Below are positions 1 to 8,116 of a DNA stretch of 32,162 nt, piece by piece. The stretch's first letter is position 1, and every line of letters starts with the position of its first letter. A program made the position numbers and the translations under genes. A model generated the notes under the pieces. That model was not told where the DNA came from. It did no database searches and worked only from the letters and a program-made list of their open reading frames with translations. The DNA is from Rhodothermales bacterium (GTDB taxonomy: Bacteria; Bacteroidota; Rhodothermia; Rhodothermales; Bin80), in contig JAJECV010000037.1 of assembly GCA_022821875.1 (NCBI GenBank), positions 1 to 32,162 of the forward strand, read 5' to 3'.

Positions 1-66
1 AATATGCCCACCTTAGAAGCCTGTCTCGACGAACTGAAAAAGAAAGGCGAAACGTCAGCCCCGTGA
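1..66 (+). CDS. C-terminal tail of a protein entering from the left edge (uncertain)
   Basis: An open frame runs from base 1 to a TGA at 64-66 and gives 21 residues ending in LDELKKKGETSAP. The charged, helical tail looks like a real protein end, and no other frame here suggests a gene. It is convergent with the truncated methylase that ends at 96. Too little is visible to name a family, and it could be chance reading. Confidence 0.3.
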   Translation, partial: NMPTLEACLDELKKKGETSAP

Positions 67-95
67 TACAGTAGAATGGAGATGTCGGGGAGCAT

Positions 96-1373
96 CTAAT
101 GAAACCAAGATGGGTAATTTATTTTTTGGTGAGCCCTAAGATTCTCATTTTTCTGTTCCATCTCACTCCAAGAACTAGTATCTGCTAATCCATCTGTTAA
201 GCCAAAATCGCTTCGTAGCAAAGCATCAATTGACTTTACAATGTAGGATACCACTGGACGAGGGGTGTAGAAGACCCCGCGTTTCACCTTCTTCTCCTTA
301 TCATATTCTGCGAGGAAGTTTTCATAGAAATGAATTACTGGGTCCTCTCTTGGATTTTGGTCTCCAAAATCTCGTACAACCGATTCCATATTGGTATGAT
401 TTAGAAAATCCTCAATCTCAACTATTCCTAATTCGTCAAAATTTATCGCATTTTCCCCTGTACCTATGCTTAGAAAAACAGACATCAATTCGTTCAGGAG
501 CGGGTTCGTGCGCAGATAACGAGTAAAATCATTAGCCGCACTCTGTTTTGGGTTAGTGATACGGGCCGATAGCAACCCATAAGTGATAGTCTGAGCGACC
601 ATGTCTGCAAAACTACTGTGATCAATATCACCAACTAGGGTTTCCTGGAAACTCTTCAGAAGCATGGTTACATAACCGTCTTCTGTTTCTATCTCAAGTG
701 CTTTCTTAATCCGTTCGCGTATCTCTCGGGCGAGTTCAGCTAAGCGAATTGAAAGGTCGCGAGAAGTGTTAACAGTGTGTCTATACTGGACTGTAAAGGC
801 TTTTTTCCATTGTTTACGCCATGCCGCTGCATTATCTGGATTGCTAGGCCAAGTTAAGCATCTCGTTAACTGCTGATTGATGTGCTCCAAATGTAGATGT
901 GTGTCTCTTGAGTCCCAGTCAAGTACCTTGAGCACAGGTGCCCTTTGACTTTCTGGAGCCGGCGTGAAGTGCGCAAAGGTAATTCGCCTTTGTTCATCTT
1001 GGCCATAATTTGAAACAAACAATAAATCTTCAATCTCCCATCTACGCAGTTGTCCTCTGTTGGATAAGGTATGTCTTTTGATTGCAAATCGTCCAAGAAT
1101 ACTCCTCAACGCTAAAACTGGTAGACTTTTAGGTTCAAATTTAACGAAGAAGATCCCCCATGGCTGTTTTGGATGAAATGGTCGAAGACGCTTTATTTCT
1201 TGAATTTTCGCCGCATTCTTCGCATCAATTCCTAATTCATCAAGTCCGTAGTCAAAGGTGCTGTCCTCAAAACTTTCTGTGCTGATTGGCCAGTCCATCT
1301 CATCCCGAAGATATTCGACCAGTGTGTCGAAATCCTGAATTTGAGATAGACGAGCATGTTGATTACGCTTCAT
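96..1373 (-). pseudogene. Truncated adenine-specific DNA methylase of a restriction-modification system (N-terminal part only)
   Basis: The 425-residue product resembles the N-terminal half of large Type ISP/Type IIG-like N6-adenine methylases. Near residues 363-390 it has the GVFYTPRPVVSYIV segment that normally precedes SAM-binding motif I. The expected catalytic domain (an FxGxG-type SAM motif and NPPY) is absent. After about residue 400 the family-like sequence gives way to a short unrelated tail ending at a stop at 96, so the gene was probably cut near positions 96-130. The start is well supported: ATG at 1373 follows a strong AGGTGAGGAG ribosome site (1374-1383) that overlaps the helicase stop codon. 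It is the second gene of an operon with the PLD-SNF2 helicase. The remaining protein could still be a recognition or scaffold part, but methylation activity is not expected. A chimeric assembly could also explain the truncation. Confidence 0.7.
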
Positions 1374-1377
1374 CTCC

Positions 1378-4300
1378 TCACCTATTATTTAATTCCATCC
1401 AGCAACGTAGCCTTGGTTTCACTCCAATCGGGGCATCAACCCGCTTGAGGTAAGTGTTCTTAATACGACGTTCAATCTGTTCTCGTATCTGAATCAATCT
1501 CGTTTGTTCAAGTCTACACTTTCGTGGGGTATCTGGCCTGCTGCGAATATGATTCACAATCTCCTCGGGCTTATCAAGGACTCGTTCACTTTCAAGGTCG
1601 TAGAGATACCAACGAGTGATGCCAGCCTCATCTGTAAATTTGCCCTTCAATTTATCCAGAGCCGGCAGTGTATAGCAGAAAAAAATCTCTGAACCTTGCG
1701 GTGAAATACTCTCTCGTCCGCTAAATACACTTCCAGGAAGCTGCTTTAGTTTCGTCTCAAGTTTTGGATCGGACATAAGCAATTCCTGATACTCTAGCTG
1801 CATTTCCTCAACCGAGGTTTTTGAGCCTTCGTATTCTTCATTGAATTCATTCCAGTTTTTCAATTCGTCGTACTCATCATCGGGATGGAGCAGCTTTTTC
1901 CCCTCAATGCCTAGTGTCTTAGAAATGATCAGGGTTTTCTGTGTGACCTTCTTATATAACGAAAGAAGATCGTCTAATTCATTGGGTGGTAGAAAATTCC
2001 AAAATGCAACCTTGTTACGTGAGTCTGCTAATTCGGGCATGTCGGCCAACATCTTTTTCTCTGTTTCCGGATTCATACGTCGATCCACACGTCCAATTCG
2101 CTGCATCAGACGTACCGGGTTCCAGTGTATATCATAGTTGATTAGCCGGGATGCATCTTGGAGATTCAATCCCTCAGAAAGGACATCCGTAGAAATGAGT
2201 ACTTGGATCTCTTGTAACCCCTGCGATTGCAACTCGGGAACAGACAGACCATTGTAGTAAGGCGAAAATCGTTTAATGACATCTGCACGATTGCGCCCGG
2301 TTGCACTATCTACTTGTTCAACCCCCTCAATACCAGACTTTTGTAACTGCCCCTTTAGATAGCGTGCAGTGTGGGCAAATTCTGTAAAAATAAGCACCTT
2401 CTCATTCCGTAGATCGTCTGAGTTAAGTAAACAAATCAGATGCTGTAACTTATCATCATCCTTTGAATCAAATTTCCGGGCCTCGTTAAGGAATAGTACA
2501 ATCTGATCAAGGTCTTGGAAAATCTCGGACATCATTTCGTCCACCTTGTATTCCATTCGGCTAAGCTTTTCAACTTTATCAAGCATTTCGTGAGGGACGA
2601 TATCCTCATCGTCCTGTTCATCGTCAACCTCAAGTTGCGACTGACGTGAAATCGCATAGGTTAAGGCTTCTTTGTTGCTAATTTTCCATTGTTTGAGTTG
2701 CGACCGTTCAATTTCGGTTTCGCTGTGGACATCCAAAAATGCCAATAGCTTTAAGAGTAGTCGGATACAGGAAAGTTCGAAGGATGCCACAGAACTTTCA
2801 AACCTTTTGAGGAAATTCGTCCGAATCAATCCTACGACCTGCCTTTGACGATTCTCTTCAAAGGCATCAATATTTTTGTCATCTCCTATGTACCAGTGTA
2901 GAGGATAGTACAGGGCCAGCGTAAAGAGTGGATTTTCTTTTGCAAAGGCAATTTCAAGAATATCCAGCATTCCTCCATAAGTCTTGCGAATGGAGTAATC
3001 TGCGACTTGCGGTGGCAGCCTTTCAGGGAATATGGCAGCGGTTTTGTGTTCGCGCATTTGGCTTTCGCGGGCGTACGCTCGACTTCGCTGCACTACAAGT
3101 TGGCGAAAAATCTCTTGACTGCCTAGGATCTCCTGAGCATCGGCTAAGTGATCGGCTACGTCAACGCCATGCTGATGAACACGATCACGTAACTTCCTTT
3201 CCATTTGGTTAAAGTGGCCTCTTAGATGATTTACTCCGATAGTCTGGGCGAAATAGTTTTCATTTTTTCGAGTAAACAATTCCATCATATGCCGAAAATC
3301 ACTCAAGCGGTTATTAATTGGTGTTGCCGTTAACAGAAAGACCATTTTTTGGTGAATGGTATCATCCAGTAGATCAAATAAGCGATAATATCTGGATGGA
3401 CTCTTACCCGTATTATCATCTCCAGGAGTACCAGGATTGCGAAAGTAATGTGCCTCGTCAATGATTACTACATCTGCGAGATCTGCAATACGTTTGAATC
3501 GTTCCAGAAAATCTCCTCTTCGTCCAAGATCTGTGTGATTGAATACGGCAAGGTTACTGAAGTCCTCGCTGCCTCCAATGCCACCAATATGATTGAGATA
3601 TTTTTTCAGACTTGGCTCCCAGACACCTTCCCTTACCGCCTTAGGAGCAAACAAAACAACTCGTTTACGTTCATGTAGGGTCAATCTCTCGATCAGCATG
3701 AGACCTACAAAGGTTTTGCCAAGCCCCACTCCGTCACAAAGAAATGCTCCTCCGTGCTGGCGGGCTATTCTCATAAGCGTCCAGTACGCTTCTTTCTGAT
3801 AGCGATCCAATATCTTGAAGATTACAGATCTCGTCTCATCCCATTCGGTTGCAGTTAACTCGTGACCACGAAAGAACTCCTGCAATGCCTTTGCATAGAT
3901 TTCAAATGGTGCATATTCGTGGGTGTGTCGCTGGATCGTCTGAACGACAGTATCTGTTACATCTACTGCATCCTCCCAATACTCGTCAAACCATTCTTGA
4001 AGCTGTGCAACCTCTCGTGCACTCTGAATCTGGACGTTCAATTCAATATTCTGTGTAAGCCCTGGGCGTGTGAAATTACTAGAGCCCACAAGTGCCTGAG
4101 CACCAACTACTTCCATTCTGGCGTGTGTGATATAGGCTTTTGCGTGAAATTTTTCCCTGTTATATATGCGGCACTCAATTCTACCGGTGCGTAATGCATG
4201 AAGGATACCAGCTACTCCCCGCAGGAAAGGATTCAGATCTTTTTCTTCCTCAATTCTGTTCTCTAACTCATCGAGAGCCCGCTTACGTACTGCTTCAAGG

Positions 4301-4545
4301 ATTGCCTGCCGGGTGCGCTCAGTAGTTTCCGATCCCATGAGGATTCGGATCCTATCAAGTTTCTGCCAACTACCATCTAATGCCAGGAGTGCACCAATTT
4401 CAAAGTATCCTGTTGCAATGTCGAAAGATTTAGCAATAGTAGACCATTCCGAAAGGTAGCGTAGTCCAGTCCATCCTTCTATGCTGTTGTCAACAATAAA
4501 AAGTTCATGACCCTGACGACTGCGAGACGATTTACCCATGGCCAT
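1378..4545 (-). CDS. PLD-nuclease/SNF2-family helicase, restriction or defence component
   Basis: The 1055-residue protein has two parts. The N-terminal ~190 residues form a phospholipase-D-type nuclease domain with one HxK motif (His134, Lys136) followed by GSSNFT (about 154-159). Such domains usually act as dimers. The rest is an SF2/SNF2 helicase: DGVGLGKT Walker A at about 271-278, DEAH at about 363-366, LLTATP at about 414-419, and a C-terminal lobe with STDVLSEGLNLQ and QRIGRVDR. The expected role is ATP-driven movement on DNA coupled to cleavage in a restriction or anti-phage complex. It is the first gene of an operon with the truncated methylase and is divergent from the Res-type gene. 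PLD and SNF2 proteins also occur separately in DISARM (DrmC, DrmD), but drmA and drmB are not visible here, so I do not call DISARM. Two Met codons (4545, 4539) are possible starts. Confidence 0.8.
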   Translation of the reverse strand: MAMGKSSRSRQGHELFIVDNSIEGWTGLRYLSEWSTIAKSFDIATGYFEIGALLALDGSWQKLDRIRILMGSETTERTRQAILEAVRKRALDELENRIEEEKDLNPFLRGVAGILHALRTGRIECRIYNREKFHAKAYITHARMEVVGAQALVGSSNFTRPGLTQNIELNVQIQSAREVAQLQEWFDEYWEDAVDVTDTVVQTIQRHTHEYAPFEIYAKALQEFFRGHELTATEWDETRSVIFKILDRYQKEAYWTLMRIARQHGGAFLCDGVGLGKTFVGLMLIERLTLHERKRVVLFAPKAVREGVWEPSLKKYLNHIGGIGGSEDFSNLAVFNHTDLGRRGDFLERFKRIADLADVVIIDEAHYFRNPGTPGDDNTGKSPSRYYRLFDLLDDTIHQKMVFLLTATPINNRLSDFRHMMELFTRKNENYFAQTIGVNHLRGHFNQMERKLRDRVHQHGVDVADHLADAQEILGSQEIFRQLVVQRSRAYARESQMREHKTAAIFPERLPPQVADYSIRKTYGGMLDILEIAFAKENPLFTLALYYPLHWYIGDDKNIDAFEENRQRQVVGLIRTNFLKRFESSVASFELSCIRLLLKLLAFLDVHSETEIERSQLKQWKISNKEALTYAISRQSQLEVDDEQDDEDIVPHEMLDKVEKLSRMEYKVDEMMSEIFQDLDQIVLFLNEARKFDSKDDDKLQHLICLLNSDDLRNEKVLIFTEFAHTARYLKGQLQKSGIEGVEQVDSATGRNRADVIKRFSPYYNGLSVPELQSQGLQEIQVLISTDVLSEGLNLQDASRLINYDIHWNPVRLMQRIGRVDRRMNPETEKKMLADMPELADSRNKVAFWNFLPPNELDDLLSLYKKVTQKTLIISKTLGIEGKKLLHPDDEYDELKNWNEFNEEYEGSKTSVEEMQLEYQELLMSDPKLETKLKQLPGSVFSGRESISPQGSEIFFCYTLPALDKLKGKFTDEAGITRWYLYDLESERVLDKPEEIVNHIRSRPDTPRKCRLEQTRLIQIREQIERRIKNTYLKRVDAPIGVKPRLRCWMELNNR

Positions 4546-4848
4546 TAAACCTCAGTATACCACACACGAATGCTCTACAAGGTACATGTTGTAGTTCAGG
4601 CAGATATGAAATCACTCGCATAAGATTGCTTATCATATATTTGAGGAGATACGCAGCGGTACTGCGAGACTTATTGGCTAAAACTTGTTTACTTTACTCC
4701 CAATGCGATTATCTGAAGATGTAAAGGTGATCCTGCTTCTGACGGCAGATTGGAGTAAGGATAACCGTCCAAATATAAGCTTTTGACCTCTTATGAATGG
4801 CATCGGAACAGGTTGCACATCAATCGAACACATAGATTGCGGAAGAAC
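4546..4848. promoter_or_regulatory. Divergent intergenic region between helicase and Res-type gene
   Basis: These 303 bases separate two divergent defence genes and must hold both promoters. A TATATTTG at 4636-4643 matches the Bacteroidota -7 pattern TAnnTTTG for the rightward gene, but no TTTG stands at the usual distance upstream, so it is weak. A GGAAG just before ATG 4849 is a plausible ribosome site. I see no gene here. Confidence 0.35.
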
Positions 4849-7404
4849 ATGATTTTGAAGGATTATCAAAAGCGAACCCTGACCACGGTTACTCACTTTC
4901 TTCGGAGTTTAACACAGGCCAAGGAGGATGACCGTCAGGCCAGAATTCGTGATCCTGAAAGGAGCCTCAACTGGGCAGAGATGGCTTGGGAAAAAATCTT
5001 GCCCATGAAGAAGTACAACAATCGCCTCAATGGATTGGGGGAATGTCTTCCTTCCTTTTGTCTTAAAATCCCGACCGGCGGCGGCAAAACGTTGATTGCA
5101 ACTCGAGTGATTGATCTTGTGAACGCACATTTTCGGTATAGTCGGCGTGGCTTAGTGCTTTGGATTGTGCCCACGAGCCAGATCTACAGGCAAACTCTCA
5201 AAGCACTCAAAGACAAAGATCATCCCTATCGTCAGCAACTTGATTTGTCATCAGGGCAACGTACTCGTATTTTCGAGAAAACTTCGTCTTTTAGCCCGCA
5301 GGATGTGGTAGAAAACCTCTGTATCCTCCTGTTGATGCTTCCTTCGGCCAATCGTGGACTTACTCAAAGGGACAAGCTAAGAATATATCGGGACAGTGGG
5401 GCATTTGATCAATTCTTCCCTGACTCTGGTGATCCATCAGCACATGAAAAACTGCTGAAGCATTTCCCGAACCTTGACACCTTTGAAGGATATGCAGGAT
5501 TTGGTGGTCGGTTGATTAAAACTTCTCTTGGAAATACCATACGCCTTTTGAAGCCGTTGATTATTCTCGACGAAGGGCATAAAGCGTACAGCGCCAATGC
5601 AAAAAGAACACTGGAGGGCTTTAATCCCTGTATGGTCGTAGAACTCTCTGCCACTCCAGACAAACTCTCAAATGTTCTGGTTGAGATCCAAGGTGTAGAA
5701 CTTAACGCTGAGGAAATGGTCAAGCTTGACCTTCACATTCGTAATAAAGAAGGTAGGGACTGGCGTGACACGCTATTGGAATCCATCCAACATCGTGAAA
5801 TTCTTGAATCGGAGGCACGGCGTTACGAAGCAGAGTCGGGGATCTATATTCGACCTGTCTGTGTGATACAGGTGGAGAGAACGGGGCGTGGACAGAGAAA
5901 ACCAGAGTATATCCATACGGAGGATGTACGAGAATATTTACTGTGGTGCGATGGAATTCAATTGGAGCATATAGCGGTTAAAACAAGTGAGAAGGATGAG
6001 CTCAAAGAGATGGATGAAATAGGTGGATTGATGTCTCGAAATTGCCCGATCCGCTTCATTATCACCAAGCAGGCATTGCAGGAAGGTTGGGATTGTTCGT
6101 TTGCTTATATCTTAACGATTCTCACGAATCCAATGTCTCGTACAAGCCTAACCCAGCTTGTAGGCCGGATCCTGCGTCAACCCTATGCACACAAGACTGG
6201 CAATCCTTGGCTGGATGAGAGTTATGTCTTCTGTTTTAATCGCCGTGCAAAAGACATTCTGCATGAAGTTAGGAAAGGTTTTGGGCTTGAGGGATTACAG
6301 GATTTGGAAGCGAGAATTGTGGCAGATGAGGATATGGTCAAACCCACGAAAAGGCTAAAAACCCGTCAAGGGAGTCATTATTGTACGGAAATCCGTAATC
6401 GGCTGCTTCCCGCTTTTATGATTCAAGATAGTGTCGGATGGAGACTTGCTCAATACGAGACGGATATTCTTTCACGGTTGCCATGGCAAGAAATTGATAT
6501 CTCAACACTCAGCACCCTGAATTTCAGCGAAAGGACATCAGGGAATGTCGTGTTACGTACGAATCTGGATAAGCTAGTACGGATTGAGAATGTAGTAGAT
6601 TCTGAGGATGGCCATGTCATTGATTACGGAACCGCAACGATTCATATTCTTGATTTGGTCCCCAATCCTTGGCATGGGTATCATTTGGTCGAGCGGACTT
6701 TCGAGGCACTACTTGAGCATCATCCATTTGAATATGTGGTAGCCAATTATGTCTTTGTCCTAGAACAGCTTCGTGATGTCCTAGAGCAAGAATGTGACCG
6801 CTTGTCTCGGATGGTTTTTGATTCCCTTATTGAGTCGGATACGATTCGATTTCTTGTTGTTGCGGAGGAGCTGGACTTCCATCGCCCGCCGGATGAAATT
6901 AGTATTCCGAAGGTGAAGCGAATGGGCCTGAAGGACAGCAATCCGAATCAACTGAGTCCATTTAATGCAATTCCAGAAGATGACTTGAACAAATCGGAGA
7001 ATAAGGTCGCTACCTATTTGGATCAGCAGGCGCGAATGTTTTTCTGGTACAGTAACCAACATCGCAAGGGCTACTTCACGCAGGGATGGAGACCTAGCCG
7101 GATCTATAAAGATTTTACTGCAACATTGAAAGACGAAGAATTGGTGAGCAAGGATGAATCCCATGAAGTGTTTGTGCTGGAAACGAAAGGGCTTTATCTG
7201 GATAGGTCGGAGGATCCTGATCCCGAACGTTCAGTATTTGATATTTGCAGTGAGCATACTCAGAAGGCAGACTGGGGCAGATTCGCTCCATCAATGTGCA
7301 GAGGGGGAGTTCGCTTTGAGATTGTAGATAAAGAAAAATGGGAGGCATGTTTGAATGAAATGCTCTTTTCCGATGCCCCCAATCCTGAAACGAAATACGA
7401 GTGA
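4849..7404 (+). CDS. Type III Res-like DEAD/DEAH helicase with C-terminal PD-(D/E)XK nuclease
   Basis: The 851-residue protein has the layout of the restriction subunit of Type III-like enzymes. Visible parts, numbered from ATG 4849, are Walker A PTGGGKT at about 75-81, DEGH at 241-244, LSATP soon after, and a motif VI region LVGRILRQPYAHKTGNP. The C-terminal nuclease has a likely PD-(D/E)XK core with Asp755 and Glu778-Thr-Lys780 (VLETKG). It may belong to the family NCBI calls BPTD_3080 restriction endonucleases; this is from memory. ATG 4849 is preferred over an upstream start at 4783 because GGAAG lies just before it and the sequence from MILKDYQ is family-like. It is divergent from the PLD-SNF2 helicase operon, which suggests one system. 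No intact methylase is visible in the window to protect host DNA. Confidence 0.85.
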   Translation: MILKDYQKRTLTTVTHFLRSLTQAKEDDRQARIRDPERSLNWAEMAWEKILPMKKYNNRLNGLGECLPSFCLKIPTGGGKTLIATRVIDLVNAHFRYSRRGLVLWIVPTSQIYRQTLKALKDKDHPYRQQLDLSSGQRTRIFEKTSSFSPQDVVENLCILLLMLPSANRGLTQRDKLRIYRDSGAFDQFFPDSGDPSAHEKLLKHFPNLDTFEGYAGFGGRLIKTSLGNTIRLLKPLIILDEGHKAYSANAKRTLEGFNPCMVVELSATPDKLSNVLVEIQGVELNAEEMVKLDLHIRNKEGRDWRDTLLESIQHREILESEARRYEAESGIYIRPVCVIQVERTGRGQRKPEYIHTEDVREYLLWCDGIQLEHIAVKTSEKDELKEMDEIGGLMSRNCPIRFIITKQALQEGWDCSFAYILTILTNPMSRTSLTQLVGRILRQPYAHKTGNPWLDESYVFCFNRRAKDILHEVRKGFGLEGLQDLEARIVADEDMVKPTKRLKTRQGSHYCTEIRNRLLPAFMIQDSVGWRLAQYETDILSRLPWQEIDISTLSTLNFSERTSGNVVLRTNLDKLVRIENVVDSEDGHVIDYGTATIHILDLVPNPWHGYHLVERTFEALLEHHPFEYVVANYVFVLEQLRDVLEQECDRLSRMVFDSLIESDTIRFLVVAEELDFHRPPDEISIPKVKRMGLKDSNPNQLSPFNAIPEDDLNKSENKVATYLDQQARMFFWYSNQHRKGYFTQGWRPSRIYKDFTATLKDEELVSKDESHEVFVLETKGLYLDRSEDPDPERSVFDICSEHTQKADWGRFAPSMCRGGVRFEIVDKEKWEACLNEMLFSDAPNPETKYE

Positions 7405-7797
7405 CAAAACGCTATGTATAATCTCATGCTATATATTTGAAGTCTGCTGAAACGTGATCAGATATATTGCAGGGTACTCAAGGGCTGAAATCAATGTTCT
7501 TCAGGAACGGCTACACTCTCACCAGACTTCTGGCGGTGTTTCTGTCTGTTGCAAAAGCGGAATCTACCTTTTCAGATCGAGCGGTAGTATCGTTGTCTGA
7601 TGCAATACACACGGGAGGATGTACATCCAACTGAGGCAAGTGATCGACAAGCCATATTGTAGGACACCTACGGATGACTAGAAGTATCTGGCGAAAAAAA
7701 AACCATCAATTTCACACACGGTCCCACACGGCTACTGATGATCCTATCCGTAAACCTTAATAAGTACTCCTTTGGGATTGATGGTCGTATACCTGCA
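7405..7797. other. Gene-free stretch after the Res-type gene
   Basis: This 393-base stretch contains no convincing gene. Short broken frames are present, for example about 20 codons from an ATG near 7600 that end at a stop, and an A9 run near 7694. They could be remnants of a lost gene but match nothing I recognise. The Res gene terminator should lie here, but I see no clear hairpin with a T run. Confidence 0.4.
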
Positions 7798-8034
7798 CTA
7801 TCCAGCGAAGAAGGTACCGTAGGCAACCATGAGGCTGATGAGTGTGAGGCCAATCCCCAGCATCCAGCGAATAGCGGTCAGTTGGGTGTAGACACGCTCA
7901 ACTACATTTTTTGCTGCCATGTTATAAATCTCATTTGTTGCTTCGTGAGTCTCCTCAGCGGAGACTTTATGTCCCTTGCCAAGTTTTCGCAAGAAGACGA
8001 ATAACTTGTTGGTGTCAGTAGTTGATTCAGACAT
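7798..8034 (-). CDS. Small tail-anchored membrane protein (78 aa)
   Basis: The 78-residue product has a polar, helical N-terminal part with heptad-like spacing (about residues 8-50) and one hydrophobic segment near the C-terminus (about 55-76, WMLGIGLTLISLMVAYGTFF). This shape resembles small coiled-coil plus C-terminal membrane-anchor proteins such as XhlA-like or DUF1640-like proteins. The similarity is of shape only. It is divergent from the double-DprA gene, with starts 82 bases apart, so the two may be co-regulated. In a defence setting a small membrane protein could be the effector that damages or depolarises the membrane, but that is inference. An opposite-strand frame (7738-8004) overlaps it; I prefer this one because of its clean amphipathic plus transmembrane layout. 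Confidence 0.6.
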   Translation of the reverse strand: MSESTTDTNKLFVFLRKLGKGHKVSAEETHEATNEIYNMAAKNVVERVYTQLTAIRWMLGIGLTLISLMVAYGTFFAG

Positions 8035-8052
8035 GAGAAACGATTTGCCTAT

Positions 8053-8058
8053 TATAAT
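8053..8058. promoter_or_regulatory. Possible shared -10 element between divergent genes
   Basis: TATAAT at 8053-8058 sits inside the perfect palindrome ATTATAAT, so it reads as a -10 box on both strands between the small membrane protein and the double-DprA gene. No good -35 box is visible at standard spacing on either strand. Confidence 0.25.
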
Positions 8059-8116
8059 GGGGTGGAGAGATCTTGGTTCCCTTTTTGAGCATTTTCCGGG
8101 ACAGCCCGAAAACTAA

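Noticed and set aside
96-7404. DISARM or BREX assignment
   Set aside because: PLD and SNF2 domains fit DISARM in part, but drmA, drmB and the BREX core genes (pglZ, brxC, brxL) are not visible.
4635-7440. Identical 10-mer ATATATTTGA on both sides of the Res-type gene (4635-4644 and 7431-7440) as insertion-flanking repeats
   Set aside because: It is short and AT-rich, and no other end structures are present; chance is likely.
7738-8004. 88-codon forward frame opposite the small membrane protein
   Set aside because: The minus-strand frame has a clearer protein layout (helix plus C-terminal membrane segment); the forward one looks like its shadow.
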